Of a stretch of 64,000 nucleotides of DNA, positions 34,634 to 42,764 are shown one piece after another. Source of the DNA: Vibrio cyclitrophicus (lineage in GTDB: Bacteria; Pseudomonadota; Gammaproteobacteria; Enterobacterales; Vibrionaceae); the NCBI GenBank assembly GCA_023206055.1, contig CP065366.1, forward strand, positions 1,426,001 to 1,490,000. The letters run 5' to 3'. The notes under the pieces were generated by a model that did no database searches, was not told where the DNA came from, and saw only the letters and a program-made list of their open reading frames with translations. The stretch's first letter is position 1; every line of letters begins with the position of its first letter. The translations under genes were made by a program, and so were the position numbers.

Positions 34634-36299
34634 TCGTTAGAAAACCTTTAAAAGTAAGACGGCGATATCTGAGTTGAAGTCGGCTGACCAATATCGCTAA
34701 AGAGAAAAAGAACAAAGGCAACAAGGCCTGCCAGATAGCATAAATTGCCGTTACCCTGCGGTCGAACCCACTGGTTAGGGCAACAGCTTCTGTTGTGATC
34801 GTGCTAATGCGACCTGCACCGAGCATTAATGTCGGCAGGTACTGAGCCAAACTCACACTGATCCCGACTGCCCAAGCGAAGGCGATGGCAGGCAGCAATA
34901 TCGGCAGCTTAATGGAATACCAACTTTGAAATGGTGATTTACCTAGACTCAGCGAGGCTTTTATCAGGCCATCATTGAAGCTTTTCCAAGGCCCATCTAA
35001 AGACAAGTATACAAATGGAAAGGCGAAGAATACGTGTGCCCAAACTACCCAGAACTCATAAGCGCTGCTGCCAATATAAAGCGTGGTGACTTGCATACCA
35101 AACAACACCGAGAGTTGCGGTATCAACATTGGAATAGCGATAATAAAGCCCGGAACTTGCCACTTGTATTTGATTCTGTATTCGTGAGCAACCAGCGCAA
35201 GTAACAGAGCGACTGAAGCCGAAATCAGACCAATCCATAAGCTTTGACCAACGGTGCTCATGATGCCGTCCCACTCGAACTCCCAGAAGCGCATACTGTA
35301 GTGGCTCGGCAGTAAATCAGGGAAGCGCCAACGTTGGGCAACACTCCAAATCACCATCAATGGAATGATCAGCAATGACAGCGCAGCAAGCACAGTAAAC
35401 ACAGTTTTCCCCGGAAGGTTTGCGCCTGTTCTGCCTGAATACTGCCAAGTTCGAAAGTACTTAAGAATCGCCCATTCCACTAAACGCGCCAAGGCGATGA
35501 TCAACGAAGCTAAACCAAATAAAACGATCGCGCCCGCAGCAGCTCGCGGGAGTAGGTTAAGGTCTGGATCGTTGAACCATTGCCATACCAAAACGGCAAA
35601 GGTCGGCGGGTTAGTTGGGCCAATGATCAGAGCAATATCGACAACCGAGACACTGTAAGCGAGTACCGCCAGCATTGGGAATCTAAGTTTGGTAAACCAT
35701 TGTGGGAAAATACATTTCCACCAAATCTGAGCTCGGCTATAACCTAGAGAAGCACTTACCTTAGTGATACGCTCTACATCAATTTGTTGAAGTATCGAAA
35801 TGCTCATCAACAACAAGAAAGGGACTTCTTTGAGTGCGAGCATAATGATCAAGCCGAACGCGTATGGGTCTTTCACCAATAACGCTAATTCAGAGCTCGT
35901 AGCCGATTCGCCGAACAAGTGATGTACGGCTCTTGCGCCAAGCCCCGTCGGACTGAACAGAAAAGCAAAGCCGATAGCGAAAGCCACATGTGGAACGGCA
36001 AGCATTGGCGATAGTGTTAACTCTATCTTTCTCCAAAACTTGTTTCCCCAAGAGGCTTGAAGAATACAAAAGGTCAGGAAGCAGGCTATGTAGCTGCTTG
36101 CAATCGCTGAGCCTAGGCTTAAGCCAATAGAGTGCCAAGCCCCTTCCCATTGAAATACTTGGTCAAAACCGTTGAGTGTTGGCTCATCTAAACCTAGGGG
36201 CGGGATGAAACTCAGTGACGAAGCCACCACTCCCGCTACCCCAGGAATGGTTGGGATAATGCACACAGCTATAACAACAAAATATAGAGCACGTAGCAT
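34599..36299 (-). CDS. ynjC: YnjC-like ABC transporter permease (fused, two-domain)
   Basis: Large permease of 566 residues with about 12 helices in two halves, each carrying a permease domain with an EAA-like loop: VSASLGYSRAQIWWKCIFPQ near residue 190 and ASLSLGKSPFQSWYSIKLP near 450. This fused form resembles ThiP and the iron permeases FbpB/SfuB. It starts 5 bp upstream of the ynjB stop and overlaps ynjD at its end. E. coli YnjC is shorter (about 511). Confidence 0.88.
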   Translation of the reverse strand: MLRALYFVVIAVCIIPTIPGVAGVVASSLSFIPPLGLDEPTLNGFDQVFQWEGAWHSIGLSLGSAIASSYIACFLTFCILQASWGNKFWRKIELTLSPMLAVPHVAFAIGFAFLFSPTGLGARAVHHLFGESATSSELALLVKDPYAFGLIIMLALKEVPFLLLMSISILQQIDVERITKVSASLGYSRAQIWWKCIFPQWFTKLRFPMLAVLAYSVSVVDIALIIGPTNPPTFAVLVWQWFNDPDLNLLPRAAAGAIVLFGLASLIIALARLVEWAILKYFRTWQYSGRTGANLPGKTVFTVLAALSLLIIPLMVIWSVAQRWRFPDLLPSHYSMRFWEFEWDGIMSTVGQSLWIGLISASVALLLALVAHEYRIKYKWQVPGFIIAIPMLIPQLSVLFGMQVTTLYIGSSAYEFWVVWAHVFFAFPFVYLSLDGPWKSFNDGLIKASLSLGKSPFQSWYSIKLPILLPAIAFAWAVGISVSLAQYLPTLMLGAGRISTITTEAVALTSGFDRRVTAIYAIWQALLPLFFFSLAILVSRLQLRYRRLTFKGFLTNESAPQRPRHP

Positions 36300-36304
36300 G
36301 AAGA

Positions 36305-37471
36305 CTAGTTACCGTATCGCTTAAGCCACTCTTTCTCGAGCGCGTTTTGCCAGCTTGGGTGTGGTTCATCAACCGACTTAAATTGCTGAGTATTTTTAGC
36401 ACTGCCAGTGAGGTACTTGCTGTTCAATACTGAAGGATCGCCCCAAACATTAAGGTCACCCTTGCGAGATTGCGCTTCTGGGCTCAATAAGAAGTTGATG
36501 GTCACTTGAGCGCCTGAAGTTGCATTGGCATTCCAAGGGATTGCAAGGAAGTGAATATTAGATAGAGCGCCGCTTTCTAGAGCATAAGCCTTGGTGGTTT
36601 CGGCTAAACGGCCACTTGCTTGCGCTGAATATACAGAGTTTGGATTGAAGGTAATCGCGAGGTCGAGTTGTCCATCATCTAGAAGTTGGATGCTTTCTGA
36701 TGTACCTGCTGGGAATTGTTTGCCACCACGCCATGCCACTTTATGGAATTTATCTAAGTAAGCCCAAAGTGGCGCTGTTACCGCTTGGAAGTTATCTTCT
36801 GAAACCGGCTGAGCCAGCGCAGGGTTATTGTTTGTTAGTTCAATCAGTAGAGACTTAATGAAGCTCGTGCCATGAAATTCTGGTGGACGAGGGTAGCTTA
36901 TTCGGTTCGGAAAAGCCTGAGCGTAGCTCAACATCTCAGAGAATGATTGTGGTGGATTGTGCAGCGTCTCTTGGTCGTGAATGAACACAAGTTGCCCAAC
37001 ACCCCACGGTGCTTCTAAGCCTTCTGTCGGCTCTGAGAAATCGACATCAATCGGCAGAGATTTATCGACATATTGCCAATTTGGAAGTGATTCTGTAAAT
37101 GGCCCAAACAATAGCGCGTTGTCTTTCATCGAACGGAAGTTCTCGCCATTAATCCAGACGATATCGACACTGCCTTCACTGTTCTTCCCTGCTGCTTTTT
37201 CAGCAAGTAAGCGAGTCGTGGTTTCTGCAATATCGGTTACTTTTACATGCTTTAAGGTAACACCGTAGTCACTCTGTAATTTCTTGCCTGCCCATTGTAG
37301 GTAACGATTGATCTCTTGGCTTCCGCCCCAAGCGTGAAAGTAGACAGTTTCTCCCTCTGCCTGCTGTTCAATTTGGTTCCAGCTATCGGTTGATGTTGCT
37401 TCATCAGCATAAATGGTTGCGCTGTATGCAACGGTTGCCATGATTCCTAACGTACTTACTATCTTGTTCAT
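36305..37471 (-). CDS. ynjB: YnjB-like periplasmic substrate-binding protein
   Basis: Solute-binding protein of the SBP_bac_6/thiamine-iron-type fold, 388 residues, the same as E. coli YnjB. The signal peptide is MNKIVSTLGIMATVAYSATIYA, cut before DEATS. The mature protein includes AEGETVYFHAWGGSQEINRYLQWAGK near residue 40 and VDIVWINGENFRSM near 115. I start at 37471 because it gives a clean signal peptide with GGAAAAG just upstream; the frame extends 33 codons further without sign of coding. Its ligand is unknown. A 55-bp imperfect palindrome lies upstream. Confidence 0.88.
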   Translation of the reverse strand: MNKIVSTLGIMATVAYSATIYADEATSTDSWNQIEQQAEGETVYFHAWGGSQEINRYLQWAGKKLQSDYGVTLKHVKVTDIAETTTRLLAEKAAGKNSEGSVDIVWINGENFRSMKDNALLFGPFTESLPNWQYVDKSLPIDVDFSEPTEGLEAPWGVGQLVFIHDQETLHNPPQSFSEMLSYAQAFPNRISYPRPPEFHGTSFIKSLLIELTNNNPALAQPVSEDNFQAVTAPLWAYLDKFHKVAWRGGKQFPAGTSESIQLLDDGQLDLAITFNPNSVYSAQASGRLAETTKAYALESGALSNIHFLAIPWNANATSGAQVTINFLLSPEAQSRKGDLNVWGDPSVLNSKYLTGSAKNTQQFKSVDEPHPSWQNALEKEWLKRYGN

Positions 37472-37524
37472 AAACTTTTCCATTTGGTAGTGAACGGGCA
37501 AGAGCATTGTATTTTTGAACTCCC

Positions 37525-37579
37525 TAGGGCGTGTTGACCTTTCGCGGTTGAATTTTGTTCGAAAGATCAACTCGCCCTA
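37525..37579. repeat. 55-bp imperfect palindrome with 20-bp arms upstream of ynjB
   Basis: Left arm 37525-37544 (TAGGGCGTGTTGACCTTTCG) and right arm 37560-37579 are inverted repeats matching at 18 of 20 positions, around a 15-nt loop, each ending in TA. It may be a regulatory stem-loop in the ynjB leader or a MITE/IS remnant with TA ends. Confidence 0.75.
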
Positions 37580-37786
37580 ATAGTTATTCTATCTGTTTCT
37601 GAAATAATTTCTAATTCAACAGTAAATTCAATCAATTACTAGGGGCCTTTGCCATCCTACCAACAGACCGTTAAAGCGGTGAATTAATTGCATCTAAATG
37701 AGGTTTTTTTGATATTTATTGGAGGTTGGTACGAAAAGAAGGCGATAAGTAGCGTTTTTAATGATTAGGTTTTGAGCAGGCAATAA

Positions 37787-37811
37787 AAAAGGAGCCTTGG
37801 GGGCTCCTTAA
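37787..37811 (-). terminator. Terminator of the META-domain gene
   Basis: Stem AAGGAGCC / GGCTCCTT with a 5-nt loop; the minus strand continues into a T-run (AAAAAA on plus). Between here and ynjB (37580-37786) I see only AT-rich DNA. Confidence 0.88.
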
Positions 37812-37836
37812 ATCAATATCAGATGTCGATGACGGA

Positions 37837-38283
37837 TTAGTTTACCCAGTCACGAATCGTGTACGTTAGCGTGTGTACATCGTTTTTCAGTACTAGCGTA
37901 TCGTTTGTTAGGGTTACGTCGCTCCACTCGCTTAGAGTAGCAGAAACCGATTGTTCGATTTCCATCGCAGAGCCGTGACACATTTTCATTGTCATGCCCA
38001 TTTGCTTGATACGGAATTGACCGTCTTTCAATTCGCCTTGACCGAAGAAGTTGTTACAACCAGCCATGCCGTTCGCAGTCATTTTTTCGCCGATCTCTAG
38101 ACGAGGAGCTGCTTGGTCTTCGCTTTTCACAATGTCCTTGCCATCAATTTGTGCAAGTTCCCAATTATGGTGCTGTAGATCGGTTGGTGTTACTTGCATC
38201 GCGTTGTCACCTGTTGTTGTGCATGCTGCTAGCATCATAGGTAAAGCGGCTACTGCTAGTAATTTTTTTGAACTAAACTTCAT
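37837..38283 (-). CDS. META-domain lipoprotein (HslJ-like)
   Basis: A 148-residue lipoprotein: signal peptide with lipobox LMLAAC (Cys near residue 21), then a META domain as in HslJ (HNWELAQIDGKDI near 37, MAGCNNFFGQGELKDGQFRIK near 72, TMKMC, and ESVSATLSEWSDVTL-like C-terminal part). HslJ in E. coli is a heat-inducible envelope protein tied to novobiocin resistance; the role here is inferred only. The start at 38283 has a GGAG site and gives the signal peptide. Confidence 0.87.
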   Translation of the reverse strand: MKFSSKKLLAVAALPMMLAACTTTGDNAMQVTPTDLQHHNWELAQIDGKDIVKSEDQAAPRLEIGEKMTANGMAGCNNFFGQGELKDGQFRIKQMGMTMKMCHGSAMEIEQSVSATLSEWSDVTLTNDTLVLKNDVHTLTYTIRDWVN

Positions 38284-38474
38284 ATTATAAGGCTCCAAAG
38301 GAAAGAACGAAGTTACCGAATAAGTGTAACTTGATGGGTTCAAAGTATAGTTTACAAAACACTATATGTGTCAGTATAAGGTCATAGTTTAGTATGAATT
38401 TCATGAGCTAGGCGACAAATTAATCGCTTATTTTTGAGATAGTAAGCATAGTTTTGAATGTGTAAGGAGACGTG

Positions 38475-38735
38475 GTGGAGCAGTTAGAGTTTTTCCAAGT
38501 TCCAAGCCCTTGCGTTGGGGTTTGTTCAAGCGATGACAAAGGCTATTGCAATGGTTGTATGCGCAAAAGAGAAGAGCGCTTTAATTGGATGTCGATGACA
38601 CCGTCAGAACAATTGCACGTGATAAAGTTGTGTCGTCAGCGCTATAGAAGAAAAATAATGAAGCAAAACAACTTAGTTGGTCAGCCGGTAGACGAAGAGG
38701 GAAATACAAGTCCCCAAAGAGATCTTTTTGGTTAA
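38475..38735 (+). CDS. DUF1289 family protein
   Basis: Small Cys-containing protein of 86 residues of the DUF1289 family: PSPCVGVCSSDDKGYCNGCMR near residue 10 has four cysteines in a C-x3-C-x8-C-x2-C pattern, likely binding a metal or Fe-S cluster, followed by an F-N-W segment typical of the family. Function unknown. GTG codons at 38472 and 38475 are both possible; I prefer 38475 for spacing from AAGGAG. Confidence 0.85.
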   Translation: MEQLEFFQVPSPCVGVCSSDDKGYCNGCMRKREERFNWMSMTPSEQLHVIKLCRQRYRRKIMKQNNLVGQPVDEEGNTSPQRDLFG

Positions 38736-38844
38736 AGAGAAAGTATCAAGATTTTATTTAACTCCGAGGTAACTATTACTTTACATAATGGTTGGGGTGT
38801 AATATTAAGGTAGGTACCTTTGTACCTGAAGGAGTGATGTCGGT

Positions 38845-39012
38845 ATGAATAAAAAGAACGTCAAAATCAAAAAAGAGCCAGTGAAAGCACTTGACCGAAA
38901 ACCGATCGGGGCGAAAGATGACCCTGAAGAGGCTCCGCGTGATTGGCATTCGATGTCAGAAGAAGAACGAATGGAAATCCTTTCTCACCTCTCAGACATG
39001 CCTTTCCAATAA
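38845..39012 (+). CDS. Small hypothetical protein, 55 aa
   Basis: ATG at 38845 to TAA at 39012 encodes a 55-residue soluble protein: a lysine-rich N-terminus (KKNVKIKKEPVKALDRKP), an acidic middle (KDDPEEAPRDW) and a helical C-terminus (SMSEEERMEILSHLSDM). GGAG lies 10 bp upstream. It sits between the DUF1289 gene and the convergent thiamine-binding-type gene. I do not recognise the family. Charged, non-repetitive composition and the ribosome site support it being real. Confidence 0.65.
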   Translation: MNKKNVKIKKEPVKALDRKPIGAKDDPEEAPRDWHSMSEEERMEILSHLSDMPFQ

Positions 39013-39069
39013 CACCACTGGTTCTTCAGAGTCTTTCTTAAAGTTCAGTTTTCAGAAACAAAAATGCGA

Positions 39070-39402
39070 TTAAACAAACATGTGATTCGCTTTCGTTACA
39101 CCACGATGGTACGTGCAAAATGTATCATCAGCTTCGGTGGTTTTACTGTGAATCTTAATGTTCGTGATCACTTCTACAGCCCCTGCATCGTAGCAAGCTT
39201 GTTCTGCCTTTTTAACGATATCGAGTAATTGGTTGAGTTCACCTTTCATCGTGGTTTCCATCGCACCGACTTGGAAAGGTACATCGGCAGCTTTCACAAC
39301 TTCAATGGCTCTATCAACCACTTCGAAGTTGTTGCCTTCTTTAACGCGAGGTATCACTTGGAAGGCAACCATCACTTCTTTTTCTCTTTTTAACTCAGAC
39401 AC
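39070..39402 (-). CDS. Thiamine-binding-fold protein (UPF0045/MTH1187 family)
   Basis: A 110-residue ferredoxin-like-fold protein of the PF01910 family (MTH1187/YkoF-like). Core segments are VMVAFQVIPRVKEGNNFEVVDRAIEVV near residue 10, QVGAMETTMKGELNQLLDIVKKAEQAC near 44, and EVITNIKIHSK. Members bind thiamine or sulphate in structures; the physiological role is unclear. The start is GTG at 39402, with ATG 30 bp inside as alternative. Confidence 0.8.
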   Translation of the reverse strand: MSELKREKEVMVAFQVIPRVKEGNNFEVVDRAIEVVKAADVPFQVGAMETTMKGELNQLLDIVKKAEQACYDAGAVEVITNIKIHSKTTEADDTFCTYHRGVTKANHMFV

Positions 39403-39499
39403 TTTCTGCTTACTCTAGGATAGGGAATTGTTGCAGATGATAGGTTAATGCGGAGACGAATTCTACAGCGGTTATGCTGGTTGGATTACTCTCGTTGTC

Positions 39500-39721
39500 C
39501 TACTTGTTACCCCAGTGGTCGCTTACCCAACCACCTATGTGCTCATCAAAATGACTGCCACTGAACCTCTGGTTGCGTTCAACCGAAGTATCACAATCAT
39601 CTTTATTATCTATTAGGGTTTGTATGTAGTTTGCCATCGGGTCATTAGAATGTTGACGATCTCGGCGGGTTGCCACTTCCTTAATCAGTTGTAATCGATA
39701 TGTAGAGCTAGCACGTTTCAT
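39500..39721 (-). CDS. Hypothetical protein, 73 aa
   Basis: Small polar protein with a basic N-terminal helix (MKRASSTYRLQLIKEVATRR) and a Gly/Trp-containing C-terminus (HIGGWVSDHWGNK). A perfect AGGAGG site lies 9 bp upstream of the ATG, which makes expression likely. No domain recognised. The adjacent 39722-39916 stretch is AT-rich with no ORF. Confidence 0.7.
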   Translation of the reverse strand: MKRASSTYRLQLIKEVATRRDRQHSNDPMANYIQTLIDNKDDCDTSVERNQRFSGSHFDEHIGGWVSDHWGNK

Positions 39722-39916
39722 TTCAATGACCTCCTGTTGTAGACACTAATAGAAAAATCTAGTTGCCAGACATAGGGGCGTCAATGTGATTTAAGAGTAT
39801 TTTTTTTGAGCAACCAAGAATCAATACGTTGGCGTCATAATTCACAAAAGTGTCATCTAAGTTTGCATTTTCAGGGAAGTTTTTGTGTGTAAATTTGTGT
39901 TTTGTTGCATATGAAA

Positions 39917-39936
39917 AGCCCAGTTCAAACTGAGCT
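39917..39936 (-). terminator. Terminator of the DEAD-box helicase gene
   Basis: Stem AGCCCAGTT / AACTGAGCT (one wobble pair) followed on the minus strand by TTTT. Confidence 0.8.
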
Positions 39937-39973
39937 GATTATTCTATTTCTGGTTGCTTAGCGCTATTTCTGG

Positions 39974-41212
39974 TTACTTTGAGCTATTTGGTTTGCTTTT
40001 AAATTGCTTGATGCTCTTCTTTTGGGCTGTTCTTCGATTCGCCATTTTATCTTTAGGTGGACGCTTGCGAGCGGTCACTTCAGATGCAGGTTTGTCTGTA
40101 ACAGGGAAACCTTCTAACGGTTGCAGCACTAACGGCTTATTGGTCAGGGTGCGAATTGCATTGAGATGCTCATTTTCACTGTGGCTAACCAGAGATATCG
40201 CGTAACCAGTACTTCCTGCTCTTGCTGTCCGACCAACGCGGTGTACGTAAGTTGCTGCGTGAGACGGTAATTCGAAGTTAATTACGACAGGTAACTGATC
40301 AATATGAATGCCTCGAGCTATGACGTCTGTCGCGATAAGCACGCGAGTCTCGCCATTTTTGAAACTTTCTAATGCTTGCTCTCTTTCTTCTTGGCTCTTA
40401 TTTCCATGCAACGCACTCACACTGATTTTGGCTTTATTCAATCGCTTGGTTAATGCATCGGCATTGTCTTTTGCGCCAATAAATACCAATACTTGCGGCC
40501 ATATGTGTTGATTGAGTAGGGCAATGAGCGCTTGAGCTTTACTGCCTTTGTTCACTAAGTACAGAGTTTCTTCAATAGTCGCGACCACGCTGTTTTCTTG
40601 GTGTGTCGTGACTTTAACTGGATTTGAAAGAAGTTCTTCAGCCTGACCTACTAATTCGGGTGGAAGTGTCGCAGAGAACAACAGTGACTGGCGTTTGCTC
40701 GGTAGTGCTTCGGTAATTGCTTGAATATCTGGCCAAAAGCCCATGTCGATCAGGCGATCGGCTTCATCAAGAACTAATGATGAACTCTGAGTTAAATCCA
40801 GTTCGCCACTTTTGATTAAAGCAAGTAATCGGCCTGGTGTGGCGATGGCTAGTTGCGGTTTAGTCGATAATTGTTGCTGTTGAACATCAGTATTCACGCC
40901 GCCCGTTAACGTTACGAATCTGATATCTAGCTCTGTCGCGATCGGTTCTAAAGATTCGGCCACTTGAGACGCGAGCTCACGCGTTGGAACAATGATAAGC
41001 GCTTGCAGTTCATTTACATCATGGTTGATGTTGTTCAGCAAAGGTAAGCCGAACGCCAATGTTTTACCACTGCCCGTTTGAGCCAATGCAAGTACGTCTT
41101 TCCCTGCAATAATTGTAGGAATTACCGCTTGCTGTATCTCTGTCGGCTTATTGAATTGAGCTGGGAGGGCGGAGACGGTTTTTGCGTTAAGGGTTAGGCT
41201 ATCAAATGACAT
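39974..41212 (-). CDS. DEAD-box RNA helicase (RhlE-like)
   Basis: ATP-dependent RNA helicase of 412 residues or so, with Q motif (FNKPTEIQQAVIPTI), Walker A (AQTGSGKT near residue 47), PTRELA, DEAD as VLDEADRLIDMGF near 150, SAT, and the C-terminal domain motifs VLIATDVIARGIH and HRVGRTARAGSTG. A basic tail (ARKRPPKDKMANRRTAQKK) follows, typical of RhlE. I start at the ATG at 41212 (MSFDSLTL, as in RhlE homologues); an upstream TTG at 41230 is possible. It likely acts in ribosome assembly or mRNA turnover. Confidence 0.9.
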   Translation of the reverse strand: MSFDSLTLNAKTVSALPAQFNKPTEIQQAVIPTIIAGKDVLALAQTGSGKTLAFGLPLLNNINHDVNELQALIIVPTRELASQVAESLEPIATELDIRFVTLTGGVNTDVQQQQLSTKPQLAIATPGRLLALIKSGELDLTQSSSLVLDEADRLIDMGFWPDIQAITEALPSKRQSLLFSATLPPELVGQAEELLSNPVKVTTHQENSVVATIEETLYLVNKGSKAQALIALLNQHIWPQVLVFIGAKDNADALTKRLNKAKISVSALHGNKSQEEREQALESFKNGETRVLIATDVIARGIHIDQLPVVINFELPSHAATYVHRVGRTARAGSTGYAISLVSHSENEHLNAIRTLTNKPLVLQPLEGFPVTDKPASEVTARKRPPKDKMANRRTAQKKSIKQFKSKPNSSK

Positions 41213-41421
41213 AAATGAACCAAGTATCAAAAGGGAGGTGGAGTCTAACAGGGCAGCAAATGTTAGAGAATCAGTTTTGTTCGTAACACGATAAACGCTC
41301 TCATTATATGCTTGAATTACGTATGTTAGCCATACGAGATAATTAAGCGTTTGTCATATTGTAATGGCACTGAATGGACGTACAATGTCTGCCCTAAAAA
41401 TGTTCATGAAATGAGATCGAA

Positions 41422-42048
41422 ATGAGTTGGGACAGTATCTGGCTGTTTATTGTTATCGTGTTTTTTATTGCCATTATTCCGGGCCCAAATGCGCTGTTGG
41501 TATTAAGTACAGCCTTAACTCAAAGGAAGCTGTTCGCATTTGTAAACGTGCTGGGCGTGTCATGTGGTTTCTTTTTTCACGCCTTTATCTCGGCCAACGG
41601 CATAAGCCTATTACTGTCGAATACTCCCATGGCCTTTGAAGGTCTAAAGTGGGCTGGGGTTTTGTATCTTGTCTGGCTTGGATACAACCATTTCCGTGCG
41701 GCATTCCGTGCGCAAGAGGGTGTGCTTTCTGTGGTGAGTGCGTCGGGAAGTAAGCTTTATCATCAGTTTTTAAAGGGGCTATTGACCAATCTACTTAACC
41801 CTAAAATTGTGCTGTTTTATCTATCGATATTTCCTCAGTTCGTTACCACAGATACGATTGTGTCAGACAGCTTAATGCTTGGCGGGATTCAAGCGATAGT
41901 GGTGTCGACGTGGTTCTTGGTCGTCATCTTAATGGCGGATACGTTTAAGCGCTTGTTGGTTCAAAAGCGTACCTCACAAATAATGAACATGGTTTGTGGT
42001 GTGCTATTTTTGGGTTTCAGCATTCAGCTGGCCTTGTTTCAGCTCTAA
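41422..42048 (+). CDS. LysE/RhtB-family amino-acid exporter
   Basis: Inner-membrane exporter of 208 residues with about six helices. The N-terminal signature FFIAIIPGPNALLVLSTALTQ (residues 14-34) is diagnostic of LysE/RhtB translocators. TNLLNPKIVLFYLSIFPQFV near residue 122 is the second family motif. The exported substrate is unknown (homoserine lactone, threonine or similar in relatives). It is divergent from the helicase. Confidence 0.9.
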   Translation: MSWDSIWLFIVIVFFIAIIPGPNALLVLSTALTQRKLFAFVNVLGVSCGFFFHAFISANGISLLLSNTPMAFEGLKWAGVLYLVWLGYNHFRAAFRAQEGVLSVVSASGSKLYHQFLKGLLTNLLNPKIVLFYLSIFPQFVTTDTIVSDSLMLGGIQAIVVSTWFLVVILMADTFKRLLVQKRTSQIMNMVCGVLFLGFSIQLALFQL

Positions 42049-42133
42049 GTTTTTACGCCAGATAGTAGCGGCACAGATACGACTCATATCTCACTTTTCA
42101 CTGAATCTAAGGGAATCCTTGTCTCTCTGCATA

Positions 42134-42180
42134 AATGCCTAAAGCATTAGGTTATAAAGTCGATATAATAATTAGGCATT
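42134..42180. repeat. Mutually exclusive hairpins upstream of the PilZ gene
   Basis: AATGCCTAA (42134-42142) can pair with TTAGGCATT (42172-42180), with an inner TTATA/TATAA stem. Alternatively AATGC (42134-42138) pairs with GCATT (42144-42148). It lies between lysE and the PilZ gene, ending 82 bp before the PilZ start. Confidence 0.55.
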
Positions 42181-42261
42181 AATTTGATGAATGTGTTTAT
42201 TTAAAACCAATTGAAGCTAAAGTCTATTGCTTGACCGAATAACAGAGACAGGGAGTCACTA

Positions 42262-42618
42262 ATGCGTGAAGATTCATTCACCCAGAAACGCAAATATTAC
42301 CGCTTAAAGTACCCTCAAAAGGCACGCCCGGTGATGCGAATTAAGGATGAGCTTTTTCATGTCAGTGAAGTATCTGAAAAGGGCGTGCGCCTGATGATGC
42401 GTAACATCATTCCTGTTTATCGCGGCTTTTCAATGGCAGGTACCTTAAGGTTGCATGACAACACCAGTATCGATATTAGCGGTGCTGTATTGCGACAAGA
42501 AGGGGACGAAGTGATCGTTCAGTTATCACAAGGTCCAAGCTTTAAAGATATGGTGTCTGAACAACGCCACATCAGACAACGATACCCAGTATTTTTTGCA
42601 AGCTTGAGAGTGGCTTAA
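42262..42618 (+). CDS. PilZ-domain protein
   Basis: Single-domain PilZ protein of 118 residues, predicted to bind cyclic di-GMP. The RxxxR motif is RKYYR near residues 10-14. The second motif, normally D/NxSxxG, reads EVSEKG near residue 37, so the leading acidic/amide residue is Glu. The beta-barrel continues through ISGAVLRQEGDEVIVQLS. A partner or effector domain is absent, so it likely acts by binding another protein. It is preceded by a structured leader. Confidence 0.85.
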   Translation: MREDSFTQKRKYYRLKYPQKARPVMRIKDELFHVSEVSEKGVRLMMRNIIPVYRGFSMAGTLRLHDNTSIDISGAVLRQEGDEVIVQLSQGPSFKDMVSEQRHIRQRYPVFFASLRVA

Positions 42619-42692
42619 AAAGCTTTAGGGTTAGATGCCTTAAAGCCCAAATAGCCCATTCCCCAAATTACTCGATTCTAAGCTGAGATTAA

Positions 42693-42730
42693 AAAGCCCA
42701 GCACTTTCACAAGTGCTGGACTTTGTTATG
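42693..42730. terminator. Bidirectional terminator between the PilZ and M14 genes
   Basis: Stem CCAGCACTT / AAGTGCTGG with a TCAC loop, extended by AAAG/CTTT with one mismatch; U-tracts on both strands serve the converging genes. Confidence 0.85.
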
Positions 42731-42764
42731 TCTATTCAAGGGACAAACCAAGAGCTTAGTTACT

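Noticed and set aside
38891..39073. 60-codon frame overlapping the 55-aa ORF
   Set aside because: No ribosome site; the overlapping frame from 38845 has a better start and composition.
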